A DNA stretch of 64,000 nt, taken from NCBI GenBank assembly GCA_028386065.3, contig JAKUCV010000253.1:194656-258655 (forward strand). The letters are read 5' to 3'. This document shows positions 18,302 through 29,902 of the stretch, piece after piece. The notes below the pieces were generated by a model that saw only the letters and a program-made list of their open reading frames with translations, was not told where the DNA came from and ran no database searches. The position numbers and the translations under genes are program-made. This DNA comes from Turnera subulata. Its lineage: Eukaryota; Streptophyta; Magnoliopsida; Malpighiales; Passifloraceae. Numbering within the stretch: the first letter of the stretch is position 1; each line of letters starts with the position of its first letter.

Positions 18302-19588
18302 ATGTCAGGTGGGAAGAAATCCTCCAAGGGCAAATCTCCTGCTAAGGAGAGACCATTAAAGCAAAGAGGAGGCTCTTCAAGCTCAGCTCCTCAATTTACA
18401 GTGGAAGGCACCTCAATTTGGTTCTCTACCAGAGCCGAAGTCCATAACTTCTTGACTCTCTTCTCCAAGCACTCAATTGCGTCTCCACGGTATCTTCCGG
18501 TGGATTACCCGAAGGAGAAGAATTACACGCAGCTTGAAGCCAATCTTCGAGCATCGGGATTGTGGGAATTCGTGACCAACAGGGGCTGGCAATATAGTGC
18601 TGAATTCGTCCGAGCATTCTACTCAACTCTCCGACGAGATGGTGACACATTGTTCGCTAATGTCAATGGAGTGTACATTACCATGACATTGGAGGATTTC
18701 GGGGCGCTTGCTAGCTTGCCTTTTCAGGGAGATGATATTGCATCCTACGGAGGTGATCAATAGCTCACGGTCCATGAAGCACCTTTTTTGCCTGAGCTTG
18801 GCTTCACCACTATTGTCCTTCACAAATCTGGGAGGCCAACCATTCATTCCATTAAACCGGAGTACCGAGTCCTGTTCTACCTTCTCACCCGGGTCATCAA
18901 GCCGAGAGACAAAAATCACACCGTCTTATCCGTTGAAGATGTGAAAGTACTTCATGCCATCCTCCACCATGCACCAATCAATTGGGCACGATTTGTGCTC
19001 ATGCACATGTCGAAATATGCATCCGCATACACTGACCATCCATTGCCCTATCCATTCTTGGTCTTGGATATTTTATTGAATGCAGGTATTGATGCTCGGA
19101 AAGGCGCACAGGTTCCTCACACCAACATATGGGCGATAAGTGATGCTACTTTCCGCTCCGAAAAATCTGTGGAAGAACAAAGGACCGACCAAACTTCCGA
19201 GCAAGCTCCAGGGACTGCCCAAGCAGAAAGTTCCCGTACAGCCCCTTCTCGACGCCGAACCTCCAGAGTCACCCTTGAGTCCATTACTGACTCCCTCCAT
19301 GGCCTTCAATTAAGCATGACAAGAATGGGACAAGCAATAGAGAGGATTGACACGAAAGTTCAATGACAAGGCCACTCTCTTCAGTCTTACTTTGCCTGTG
19401 TGAATTACAATCCTCCACCATATCACACCATACTTCATGGATACAATTTTGAAGATGAAGGTGATAATGATGATGAGGACTTCACTCCAATGGATGTTGA
19501 GGATGGTGAAGAAGGAGCAGATGAAGATGAAGAGGAAGAAGACCTTCCAGCCGAAACCGATGATGATGATGACAATGATGGGAACTAA
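18302..19588 (+). pseudogene. Sense accessory ORF in the env position, two stops (C)
   Basis: 428 codons, broken by TAG at 18761 (Trp in E) and TGA at 19364 (Arg in E). Residues 1-25 are Lys/Ser/Gly-rich (GGKKSSKGKSPAKER). Residues of about 35-265 are globular, with FVRAFYSTLRRDGD and LPFQGDDI, resembling the 'putative plant transposon protein' family (PF20167) found near plant retroelements. Residues 300-350 are Ser/Arg-rich, then helical (LHGLQLSMTRMGQAIERID). The last 50 are almost entirely Asp/Glu. No signal peptide or membrane segment is visible, so an envelope role is not supported despite the position between pol and the 3' LTR. The basic head and acidic tail resemble chromatin-associated proteins. 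Confidence 0.7.
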
Positions 19589-19921
19589 GACCCAACTTTC
19601 TAAACTCTTATCTCTTGTTATGTTTATATCTTTTTAATTTAATAAAATATTTACTATTGCTATTTCTTTTTGCTAATGCCAAAAGGGGAAAGATAAGAAG
19701 AAGAAGTATATACACCAAGTTAGGAGGCATCATAGTTTGAAAAACATAGGGGGAATTAACATCACTTATGAATTCATAAAACTTAAGTATATGCACCAAG
19801 TTAGGGGGCATCATAGTTTAAAAAACATAAGGGGAATTAACCTCACTTATGAATTCATAAAACTTGGCATATACTAATTCCTCATAAAATTGGCATATAC
19901 TCCTATTTGTTTGTCATTATC
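19589..19921. other. 3' untranslated region of element C
   Basis: A short direct repeat: the phrase ATGCACCAAGTTAGG with its neighbours occurs twice at about 70-bp spacing (19712-19840). No gene seen. Confidence 0.5.
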
Positions 19922-19935
19922 AAAAAGGGGGAAAT
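19922..19935 (+). other. Polypurine tract of element C
   Basis: AAAAAGGGGGAAAT immediately before TGTTAGAAC. Confidence 0.85.
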
Positions 19936-21372
19936 TGTTAGAACTCATGCCTCCTTGTCTTATTTCAGGGTTTTGAAATTGACAAACCAAGCATGACTCA
20001 ATTGATGACAACCTTGAAGCAAAAAGAAATCAATCAAAGAGCAAAGGTCTAAAGAGAAAACAACACAAGAATTGAAGTAACAAGCAAGAAGATTTAGGAA
20101 CACAAAATGTACAAGGGTAAAACACTCAATTCCTCTAAGACATTGGCTCAAAACAAAATCAATTTTACACACGCATCAAATAGCATTCTTTCAAACACAA
20201 AAATGATTTTTGAGTATTGAACATCGATGTTCAAGTTTCCAACATCGATGTTCCTGCCTTCAAACAATTTTCAAAAACAGGCAGTAGCTCAGAACATTGA
20301 TGTTGGCATCCCAAACATCGATGTTCTTGTGACCGTTGTACTTAGAATCTTTTGCAGCATCAAAACATCGATGTTCCACTTTAAGACATCGATGTTCCTT
20401 CAATTGGTTTTCTTTTGAATTTTGGCAGAGCCTCAGAACATCGATGTTCAAATTGCAAACATCGATGTTCCATCATCAAACATCGATGTTCCACCTTCGG
20501 ACATCGATGTTCTCATGAAGATCATTTTTTACAAGTTTTGGCAGTGTTTCAAAACATCGATGCTCCCATGGCAAACATCGATGTTCTAGTGACCGTTGGA
20601 CTTAATAATTCCTATTTACTGGCAAAACATCAATGTTCCCTTGGTAAACATTGATGTTCTCATAACCGTTGGTCCAATAATTCAAGTTTACTGGCCAAAC
20701 ATCGATGTTCTAAGTTTAAACATCGATGTTGTGCCGTTTTGAGCAGACACCTCTTTTAGCATTCCATGTTATCTTGTCTAAAGGTGTTTTGGATTGATTC
20801 CACAACGGTCATACATGTTTTGGGACATATAAATAGAGGATTTACATCTCTGTTTAAAATCAATTAACTCTCTACATTTTAAGCATTCATTGTCATACAT
20901 ACATTGCAATTTTTATGCGCCAATATCCTTGAGGATTGAGAGTTATCTTTATAAAGATTATTTGTTACTCATATCCACTCTTTGAGAGAGCTTTTGTTTG
21001 AGTGATTTTAAGTGTTGTTATTCACCTTAAGGGAGGATTGTTCTGTTGTACAACTCATAGGAAGAGTGTCTTCTTTCCTTAAGAGAAGTCTTGAAGTGAG
21101 GTATCTTCAAGCAAGTAAGTAGAGTTTCGTGTGACTCGAGCTCTAGGTTTGTATACGGCTTGTTAAGCACCCAGAAGCTTAACCTAGAAAGTGAAATCTT
21201 CGAGAGAGTCTTTCGGAGGACTGGATTAGCCACACAAGCTGTGTGTGTGAACCAGTATAAATTTTTGGTGTGTCCTTATTCTTTCAATTCCACATTTATT
21301 TCCTGCAAGTTTTTGAATTTGTCCGAAAAATGCTATTCACCCCCCCTCTAGCGTGGGGCACTTGTTCTAACA
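19936..21372 (+). repeat. 3' LTR of element C
   Basis: TGTTAGAACTCATG to CTTGTTCTAACA, 1437 bp. Palindromes fill 20220-20730. A TATA box (ACATATAAATAGAGG) lies near 20825-20840. This LTR preserves the empty site where B was inserted in the partner LTR. Confidence 0.9.
20220..20730. repeat. Array of AACATCGATGTT palindromes (C 3' LTR)
   Basis: About eighteen copies in doublets, a few decayed by CG-to-CA or TG changes (ACATTGATGTT, ACATCAATGTT), as expected from methyl-cytosine deamination at the central CpG. Confidence 0.93.
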
Positions 21373-21659
21373 CCCCGGATACCTAAGAATCCACCAATCT
21401 GATCTCCTCCTACCTCATTCTCGTTGTTACATTTATCTTGCTGTTTCATTTATATTTTAGTTATTATTTACCAAATTTCCATCCCGATTTCATTGTTTAT
21501 TTTCTAGCCTAATTTGTCTAAACTGAAGGGTAATAGATTCAGCCCAGTCCCTGTGGATACGACCTTGATAAAGTACTACAACAACCCTGTGCACTTGCAG
21601 GAACTAGTTCCGACAGCACGCATCAAGTTGCCAAGCCAATTGATCTTGAAGCAGACAAT

Positions 21660-24148
21660 CCAATTATGCCACCCAAGATTCCTAATGAACCCGACGAGGA
21701 TCCACTCTTGAAGCAATTGAAGAAGACACAAGCGAACATCACTATATGGGTATTGCTCATGAACTCACATAGGAGAAAATGCTACAACTTTTGGGAAACA
21801 CACGAGTACCCATTGGCACAACACCCACTGAATTGGGTGAAATCGTGGCCATCACTAGTAATGGAAGCGCTACCACCTTCTCCGTGAAGGACCTAGTATC
21901 AAGCAAGGACCCGCACATGGATGCACTCTACATCACGGTGCATATTAAAGGAAATAAAGTCCCTATGGTCCTAGTCGACAATGGATCGGTCCTGAATGCG
22001 TGTCCTTTGAAAGTTCCAAGCCTCCTCAGGTTAGGATTGGAACATTTCGCTCCATCAAGACAAACCGTCCGCGCTTATGACAACACAAAGAGAGAAGTCC
22101 TCGGCACCATCACTTTTGAAGTGAATTTCGGCCCGTTAGCCTTCCCCATTGAATTCCAAGTCCTTGAGATTGCATTGAGCCTCAATCTACTACTCGAAAG
22201 ACCGTGGCTACATCAAGCGAAAGCCGTACCATCTACTTTGCATCAAATGCTCAAATTCCCACACATTGGTGGTATAGTAACTATTCGAGGAGGGGCATTG
22301 GACCTACCTTCCAAGCAAGTGCATGAGCTAGATGAGGACAAGGAAATCTCCCTTTCTAGCTTTGTATTCGAAGAGGTCAACACCTTAACTTGGGGATTGG
22401 AGCATCGAGAGAACTTCCCTCTATACTATGACGTGTCTAGCAACACAAGGATTATGGGCCTTATGAAGAAGATGGAATTTCTACCTTTTATGGGACTTGG
22501 GCGCAACCAACAAGGAATTACCGAGCCTCTACCAATTCCAACCATCATTCTAGCCTTTGGATTAGGCTACAAACAAACATCGGAGGATACAAAGAGAATG
22601 GAAGCTAGAAATAGGGAACGAGCCCGTGCTAAGAAGGAGAATCGAACTATGGACTTCGAGATGGCCCCCTACTTCAAAACTCTGAATGGAAAATTTGTGA
22701 AGGAAGGTGATAATTTCCATTATTGTGGCCTTTCTGAACCTTGGTACTCACCCACCATTAGGTCTCTGCAACCCAGTTTCGAGATATTCTTTGATTGTAG
22801 GATTGACGAGGTCACACATACTCGGGATGACGAATGCGAAGATTTTGGCCTCGAAGGTTTATTTGGAGACATGTGCTTGGAGCATGAAGTCAAGCATGAA
22901 AGGAGCATGATCATCCCTATCCTAGGACCATTGAAGCAATGGGAATGGAGCAAGACATCTAGTGGTGTAAATGATTTCGAGTCCGAATCTGAGTCTGAGT
23001 TCGAGTCTACACTTTCTTTTGATAATAAAGAGGAGCAACCATGTCGCCCTCCTGATTTTCAATTTGAGTCATGCAATACTTTAGAGGATAATGATGTTTT
23101 CTGTTTTTCAAAGAATAATATGAAGCATACATTCCCTTACATTAGTGCTTGTGATGATAATGTTATTTGCATGGATGATGTGCATGATAATAATGAACTA
23201 CATAAATTCCAGGAAATGCCCACTCTATCTCAATCTAATAAGGGAGAATCAATTGAAATCAACTTGGGAACTGAAACCAAACCTAAAATAAGCAAAATAA
23301 GCGCTACACTAACCGATAGTATTCAAGAAGAACTCCCCGCCCTGATCCGAGAGTACGTGGATTTATTTGCATGGTCCTACAAAGATATGCCCGGGATTGA
23401 TCCAGAAATTGCCCAACACCGTATCCCGACCTTTCCAAATGCCAAACCCGTCAAGCAAAAGGCACGCCGTCTCCAACTACAATGGGCACTCAAAAGGTAA
23501 TGGAAGAAGTGGAAAAGCAACTCCAAGCTGAATTCCTAGAAGTAATAGACTACCCTGAATGGTTAGCCAACATCGTCCCTGTACCCAAGAAGGACGAGAA
23601 GGTTCGGATGTGTGTCGACTATCGAGATTTTTGAACAAAGCATGTCTTAAGGACGAGTTTCCATTGCCACATATTGATCTGCTAGTAGACGCAACTGCGA
23701 GTCACGCACTATTATCATTCATGGACGGATTCTCTGGTTATAACCAAGTACTAATGGCACCTGAGGATAAACATAAGACGGCATTTCACACCGAATGGGG
23801 TACTTTCTGTTACAAGGTAATGCCCTTTGGACTCGTCAACGCAGGTGCCACCTACCATCAAGTGGCCACTACTCTTACTCACGATATGATACACGACATA
23901 GTGGAAGTATACGTCGATGATATGATCGTCAAGACACAAAACAATGAGTCACATGTGCCTAATCTATTGCAATTCTTTGAGAGCTGCAGGAATTTCGGCA
24001 TGAGAATCAACCCACAAAAATGTGTCTTGGGTGTAAAGGTCGGTAAGCTACTCGGTTTCATGGTCAGTGGAAGAGGAATCGAGGTTGACCCTAGTAAAAT
24101 CAAGGCAATTCAAGAGATGCCAATCCCGAAAATCAAGAAGGAGATTAG
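21660..24148 (+). pseudogene. pol: Protease and reverse transcriptase of Tat-type element G
   Basis: Starts at a gag-pro linker (PDEDPLLKQLKKTQANI), shifts frame near 21775, then runs open 21779-23500. The protease active site reads VLVDNGSVLNACPL, the DNGS form seen in Tat/Ogre. A G-patch-like stretch FMGLGRNQQGI and AFGLGYKQ follows. RT begins at LPALIREYVDLFAWSY, shifts frame twice near 23500-23640, and has the polymerase motif YVDDMIV (about 23910-23930) and LLGFMVSGRGIEVDP. The frame meets plastid DNA at about 24148, inside EIRGFL. Broken by at least three frameshifts, the insert and later stops. Confidence 0.85.
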
Positions 24149-24675
24149 AGGTTTTTTACTCCGACAGCATCCAGGGTTCCTCGAACAATGCGATATTTCA
24201 CACCGGGTAAATCCTTAACCCTTCCCCCTCTTACTATTAGCTTCAGATTAGAAGGAATTTTGCGGGATTTCTAAGCAGAAGAAATTCTTTATTCAATTTG
24301 AATTTAAGAAATTCAAGTCAAATTCAAAAATGAAAGATTCCATCTTATTTGGATGGATGAAAACGTGGATGACCTCCTTAACCTCTTCGGGGAGGCCTTC
24401 CCATCGATTAAGCTTCACTTGAAGCTTCATTTCCATTCCTATATACCAGGATCATTTAGATAATTTCATTATTATTTCGAATTTTTGGTAGAATCAGGAA
24501 AGACTAAGCACAAATAAAATAGGCAGCGCCGCCTTTGGAAATCTCAAAGGTCTCTTTCTTCCACATGCTTCTTACTTAATAATGTAATGTAAGAAGGATA
24601 ATTCTCTTTTTTCAATTGGGAGAGATGGCTGAGTGGACTAAAGCGTCGGATTGCTAATCCGTTGTACGAGTTTTT
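24149..24675 (+). other. Plastid-derived insert (NUPT) within the RT of G
   Basis: RT homology stops at EIRGFL (about 24148) and resumes at LGRVQYISWFIAQL (24676 onward). The intervening 0.53 kb ends in a plastid trnS-GCU fragment, so the upstream part is probably the flanking plastid spacer. A run of T at both edges suggests microhomology-mediated joining. The plastid origin of the first half is inferred from its neighbour, not recognised. Confidence 0.7.
24619..24675 (+). pseudogene. trnS-GCU: Truncated plastid trnS-GCU
   Basis: Matches the plastid tRNA-Ser(GCU) from the acceptor 5' strand (GGAGAGATGG) through the D arm and anticodon arm (GGATTGCTAATCC, anticodon GCT) into the variable arm. 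The T arm and acceptor 3' strand are missing. Not functional. Confidence 0.88.
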
Positions 24676-24825
24676 CCTAGGACGTGTACAATACATAAGT
24701 TGGTTCATCGCACAATTATTCAGTATTTGCACTCCCATCCACTGACTCTTGAAGAAAAGGACATCCACTAAATAGAATGACGACTGCTAACATGCCTTTG
24801 ACCAAATCAAGGAATACCTGCCAAC
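24676..24825 (+). pseudogene. pol: RT connection / RNase H start of G, after the plastid insert
   Basis: Reads LGRVQYISWFIAQL, then LLKK and NDDC..HAFDQIKEYL, the Tat/Ogre RT thumb and connection. Stops at TGA, TAG and TAA sit where Trp or Gln are expected. Homology ends at about 24825, where a deletion joins it to the tail of the antisense ORF. Confidence 0.8.
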
Positions 24826-24835
24826 ATGATGCCGG

Positions 24836-25546
24836 TCATTCAATGATCTTGAGATGCTCGCATAGCCACATCTGTAGTAGCAACAGAGAAGTGCCAATCG
24901 ATCCATTCAAGTCGTCTGCAAGAGCGTCTAGCGCATTGAGGGTCTCGCCCACCACCAGAGAGACTATGCTATTTCCCCTGTATAATTGTTCAAAATACTC
25001 TTCGAGAATGACGTGACCCATACCTGGACGCGTCCTCAGCAAGAATTCATTCATCATAACAAAGGATAGGACCCGTTTCCTCCTATCTCTCCAGCTACTT
25101 CTGAGTGTTTCATCTCCGTCTGCATGATACAAAGAGATTAAGGGCCCCAAGTTGATGTAATCCTAGTCAATAAAAAATGCATCCCACCAATCTTTGGATA
25201 TTGATAAATAGGCACATATGCTCTTTGCATATGGAGCATTATACGACGTAGCCACAATCTTCCTTTTCCTTATCTCCACAGTGAGCTGATCTTCGGTATC
25301 GCTTGTAGTCACTCCGAGGAGAGCATTAAAATCCTCCACCGTTGGGCAAAGCTCTATCATATCACTTCCAAATCAGAGAACATGGTTCTCTTTGTCCCAA
25401 AACGTCGCTGCGGCCCTTAACAACTCCAGTTGGACTTGCACGAACCTCATATTGAATAGCCTCTTCAAGTCCAAGAAATCATATTGGATGTACTTTGGGA
25501 TGCTCTTCATCCAATCTGGCACCCTAACATAAAAATTGTCACCCAT
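24836..25546 (-). pseudogene. Antisense ORF of Tat element, plant-mobile-domain-like (G)
   Basis: Starts MGDN at 25546. Carries WMKSIPKYIQYDFLDLKRLF, FGSDMIELCPTVEDFNALLG, then SKDWWDAFF and LGPLISLYHADGDE, VGETLNALDALADDLNG and LCEHLKI. The CPTVEDFNALLG pattern is typical of plant DUF7745 / plant-mobile-domain-like proteins, known as accessory ORFs of Tat elements. It has in-frame stops near 25378 and 25160, and ends at a TGA where G2 has CGA. The deletion that removed RNase H and integrase also removed its C-terminus. Confidence 0.7.
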
Positions 25547-25826
25547 GGTGTCCTAGCCCTCAATTCTTTGCTCTCAGAAGTTTATGCACATCCCCAAGGG
25601 TCTCTGGTCTCTTATGTAGAGGTTCGAAGTCAGTTAAACCCTTCTCCCGTCAAGAATTGGACTCCAAAGCTGAGCAGGAGTCGGACCAGTGATCCCTGGC
25701 CGCCACCAGCCGGCGGACATGTCCCCATAACCGCCACCAACTGTCGGACATGTCGCCATGACCGCTGCCAGCTGGCGGCCAAGCCTCCATGACAGCCGGG
25801 CAGTAGCACATGATCGCCGGCACCGT
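25547..25826. repeat. Upstream region of the Tat antisense ORF with GC-rich dyad repeats (G)
   Basis: 25690-25820 holds three or four imperfect copies of a motif reading CCATGACCGCC, about ten bases, then GGCGGACATGT. The same motif occurs in the Tat LTRs (45085-45170, 48670-48775) and before the antisense ORF of G2. The TATA position reads CTACATAAGAG, a decayed form of G2's CTATAAAAGG. Confidence 0.65.
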
Positions 25827-25973
25827 TGTGAACACCCAAATTTAGCCACATATTTATTTCATTGGATCATAATTGCCTTTTGGAGCCCAAGGTAAATTTT
25901 ATTAATTTTTGGTTTTTAATTTGGCTTAAGAAACCAATAAATAAATTAGTGGACAATTCTTGTAATTAGGCCC
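25827..25973 (+). repeat. 3' LTR of G, first part
   Basis: TGTGAACACCCAAATTTAGCC, collinear with the complete LTR at 48234. Interrupted after GGCCC (25969-25973) by the Athila element and resumed at 44819 with the GGCCC duplication. Confidence 0.88.
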
Positions 25974-27817
25974 TGATGGGCGTTATTTTCACGTGTGACT
26001 TTTCAAATTTATAATTCTTGATCAATTCACAACACAACACACAAAATATCTCACGAGTAAATGCAACGATTGTTAACTGCATGCGTACAATGTACTATGT
26101 AGTGTAGTAGTCTAATCAAGGTCGATCCATGGAACAAGGAATCAAGTACTAACTAGTTAACCAATAATTATTATCAAAGCAAATCAATCTAAAGGTGTAT
26201 GTAGGTGATGTCGACACAAGCAAATAAAAGAAACAAAATTCTAAACTTGTTCTAATGTAGAGTTCTATCATTATCTAAAGCAATCTAGGAAATCGGGGTT
26301 CACACAAATACTTTCTAGGTTTATAATTAATGGTGTCGAGATTATCTAGGTTATGTGTGATTGTGGGCAATTATTTCTAATGTCTTAATCCTTAGCTCTC
26401 GCATGTTGAATCAAATATCTAACAAAGATTACTACCTAGCTCTCACATAGCCTAACATTCATACTAAACTCATTAAGCATTAAAACAATCAAACAAGCCC
26501 TAAGAAACTATCAGCTCTCGCATATTTTAGCATCAATCAATCTATGTTCTTTTAGGTATCATCATATAAATCACGCAGCTCTCGCATCTTGCAATCAATA
26601 AGAATCAATCCAAAGTAGATAGGTAAATCAGCACGCATAGATTGAACAATCACACAAATAATTCAATAAACTCAATCCATCAATTATAAAACCATAGAAG
26701 TAATTGGCTACATCTCTAATCCTAGATTAGAGAATTAGTTCCTCATAATAAAATAGCAATCAATTATTATTCCACAAGAATTCATCAAGAAAACAATAAG
26801 ACAGAAAGAAAAACGAATAAAAGAGAGAGTAGTGAAGTCGGTTAACCGATTCTGTTGATGGTGATGGCGTCGACTTGTGCTCCTCTGATGACGATTTCTG
26901 CTGCTTTTGATCTCGTGATTCTGTGACTCTTTAAGCCTTCAAATCTTGCTGGAAAAACATTTAATTGTTGTGGGGATAACCTTGAAATTGAGATAGGAAT
27001 TCGGCGCCACCTAGAGGATCCGAAAGAGTAGGAAACCCTAACCCTACTAGTGTGTGTAACCTAATAACTAACCGATCCAGCAGAGCTTCGCCCTCTGACT
27101 TCTGCCTCCTGAATATGTTGACCTAGAGGGTCCTTTTATACTGTTTTTATGGCTGAAAGTCGGTTTAGGCTCTCCTTCTTTGAATGGTATTTGAATTCTT
27201 GACTTGCACTCCAAGTTAGACTTTTGCCTGTTTTCTGACCCGAAAATTGCACGGCACGTAACGATAAGAAGACGTCTGAACTGTTTCTTGGGAACTCATG
27301 AAAGTTCTAGATAATTCTCTCAGCTTTCTTTTCAAAGAAAGAATTTCTCAATTGGGCATCTGTAGCTCAAGATGTCGCCAAAATACTAGGCCTGGGTCGG
27401 CACAGAAAAATCTGCTCACTGGGCTGGAATCAACTGAATGCTGCTCCCAGTAAACAACTCCAAAAATTATGAAATTTTATATCAATGGAAAGATATGGAA
27501 GTCTAGTTTCTTCTAAAACTGGTTTCACTTGATTTCGATGTCTAGATCTTCTGCTATCTCCAAACTACTCAGTTGTGCTCACTGCAGAAAAGTTTCCTAA
27601 ATTGGGTCTGGTTTCCAATCTTGGCTAAAAAGCTTCCATTCTTGAATAAAATCGATAAATTCCTGAAAAAAACACTTAATCAGAAAAATTGAAGTACTAA
27701 TTGACACAACACATGAAAACACACAATAATACAAAGATTATACACATAATCGATCAAGAAAACATAGTAAAAGCCATTCAAAACCATCATAAAAACACTA
27801 ACATTTAGATGTTATCA
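25974..27817 (-). repeat. 3' LTR of Athila element J
   Basis: 1844 bp, TGATGGGCGTT to GATGTTATCA. Collinear with 43287-44818. The adjoining inner sequence, read on the minus strand, ends TTTGAGGAGATT, a plausible polypurine tract. Contains clusters of AGCTCTCGCAT at about 40-65 bp spacing (26390-26600). Confidence 0.9.
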
Positions 27818-29506
27818 AATCTCCTCAAACTTAAACTTTGCTTGTCCTCAAGCAAATAAAACAAATAAAACAATTGAGGGTTTTGAAAATCTCCACCAAA
27901 TCCCAAATCAATAAAACCTCATATCAAGACTTCCAAGATAATCACCAAGAGCTTATAAGAGAAATTCAAAATATATGTCAAGAAAGAAAGAAAATCTCAT
28001 GAAAAAGCATCCATGTAACAGTCAGACTTACTCCATACAAGCATTCACACAAATTACTTAGCAAAAATCAACTTACATATGCATAGATGAACTGAATTGA
28101 CGTCATGAAAAATTTGAAAAAACAAGTTCCGTAGGCAAATTCCAGTCATTAACTCCACTATTATGAATAAACACTCTGAAAAAGATCAAAAGGTCTTTAC
28201 AAAGGGTTGTAATAGGGTCTTGGGTAAAGGTTGATCAAAGAAAAGGTATATAGGTATTCAAAGATTCAAAAATTCAATTACGAGAAGATTGCAATATGCA
28301 TAATCAAGAAGTTGAAAAGATTTCTCAAAGTGCAAGTCTTGAAGTAACATCCATCATGTGATCATCAAAAGAAATTCAACTTGTTTCAAGAATACTTGAT
28401 ATATAGCGCATCATTCTTTTTTTTTTTGATTTTATCGACTTTGTCGATTTTTTTCTATTAATTTGATTGCATTTTTTTTTGAGCGCTTGACATTTCATAA
28501 CAGCATTGAAACAAATGAAAGTACATACATCCTCATTGCATATATCTACTTGGATGTGAAATAGTAAGGTATAATTGTACTTATCATAGAAAAGATCTTG
28601 ATAGAAACATAGAACAAAAATCACTTAAAGAATCTTGAAAAAGGTTATGGATAATGAAAGAAAAGAATGATAGCCATAAGGTCTCAAAGGGTTAAAGGTG
28701 GGTAGGTATGGGTAAAGAAAGAAAAATTGGCTATCATGATTTAGGCTCAAAAGGGTTAAACAAGGGATAATAATAAAAGGGTAGGCTTTTTATTGGCTTG
28801 TTGGCTTAAACAAAGAATGCTTAATTCATCTCTTTCATTGAGCATTTATCAGAAAAATTCACTTTGAAAAGAATCTGAAACTTGTTCTAGGACATATATG
28901 TTGATGTCAAAATTTTGAAAAAAAAATGCACAGGTGTCGAAAAATGCAAAGCAAAGAATACTAGAACTTGCATGAATTCATCATAACTAATCATGAATAC
29001 AAAATCAATCAAAGATCAAAATTCATGCATATAAACCTAAAAGATTTGAAAACTCAAATTAACTCTCTTGGTTATCCATCAACAAAAATTCATCTTGATC
29101 GAAAAAAGGTGGGTTTGAAAATAATTTGAAAAACAAAGAAAAATATTTTTGGATTTTTTGAAAATTTTTACGTTTTTTTTTTAAATTTTTGTCAAAAAAG
29201 TTTTTTTTAAGAAATCGAAATTTAAAAATAATTTGAAAAAATTTTGAAAACGATTTTGAAAACAAATTTGAAAAATAATGGCTTTCTACTAAGTAATCAA
29301 GAATAAAAAAACATGCATACTCAATATATTAAAGTCAAAAGCATGCACTTTATTGACACTAAACAAATAAAAACAACAAACAAATTGTAAAAAAATTTGT
29401 TTCCCCTCCTCAAACTAAGTCGGACAATGTCCTCATAGGCCAAGAAAGAAAAAGAAATAGAAAGAATAGAAAGATAGGCACATAGGAGAGGTACTCTCCT
29501 CAAACT
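27818..29506. other. AT-rich 3' region of Athila element J, no gene seen
   Basis: About 1.7 kb, strongly AT-rich with A and T runs. Short frames are low-complexity. It lies between the env-like remnant and the 3' LTR. Confidence 0.5.
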
Positions 29507-29754
29507 TAGATAGAAACATGTATAGCATAATCAAAAAGATAATCCAAGTAAGAGAGAAAACAAGATTCAACCACATGAAAATCAATATACCCTGTAGGTA
29601 TAATCGGCCTTGTGATCAACTTGTCGAACCTAACCTTCTCCTCATCAGAAATCCATCCCGGATTGTAGTCGGTAAACTTGATAGTGAAGTTTGGTCGGCA
29701 AGGGTTTGGTGTTGTCCTCCTTGGGATGTTCTTTGGTGGAGTAATCTTAAACTA
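29507..29754 (-). pseudogene. Remnant of an env-position ORF in Athila element J
   Basis: About 82 codons open on the minus strand: TPPKNIPRR, KFTDYNPGWISDEEK, RFDKLITRPIIPTGYIDF, ending at TAA 29509. The segment FDKLITRPIIPTGY resembles the start of the globular part of the SIRE-type accessory ORF (FSKRLIATPCYL), so it may be the N-terminus of the same broad PF20167-like group. The expected ATG reads ATT. TATAAATA on the minus strand lies about 140 bp upstream (29895-29902). Confidence 0.45.
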
Positions 29755-29894
29755 GGGCTAAAGAAAGAGAGGGAGACAAAAAGAAAATTGAAAGAAAACT
29801 AAGGGAGCTAGGGTAGTGAAAATTCGGCACTGGGTATTGAGGTCTCTAGAGCTTGAATGATTTTTGTGTGGAAAAATATGAGGGGTGAGGGTTG

Positions 29895-29902
29895 TATTTA
29901 TA
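29895..29902 (-). promoter_or_regulatory. Possible internal TATA box in Athila element J
   Basis: CCTATAAATACAACCC on the minus strand, about 140 bases before the env-position frame, an arrangement like the internal promoters in C and E. Confidence 0.4.

Larger units (their letters stand above)
12512..21372 (+). mobile_element. SIRE-type element C (pol deleted, carries accessory ORFs)
   Basis: Remaining 5' LTR 12512-13220 (its left part is cut by B), PBS, broken gag, protease stub, antisense ORF1 and ORF2, internal palindrome array, sense accessory ORF, PPT, complete 3' LTR 19936-21372. The right flank is Tat-type sequence of element G. Confidence 0.88.
21373..25973 (+). mobile_element. Tat/Ogre-type Ty3 element G (partial)
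   Basis: Order: leader, gag-protease linker, protease, RT split by plastid DNA, start of the RNase H region, then by deletion an antisense ORF and the first 147 bp of the 3' LTR (25827-25973). The rest of this LTR resumes at 44819 after the Athila insertion. Integrase is missing. The left part was displaced by element C. Confidence 0.8.

Noticed and set aside
24619..24675. Functional tRNA-Ser gene
   Set aside because: The T arm and acceptor 3' strand are missing, and the sequence is plastid-type within a broken RT.
26390..26600. AGCTCTCGCAT clusters as a separate repeat system
   Set aside because: A few degenerate copies within the Athila LTR only; spacing and number are too weak to support more than an LTR subrepeat.
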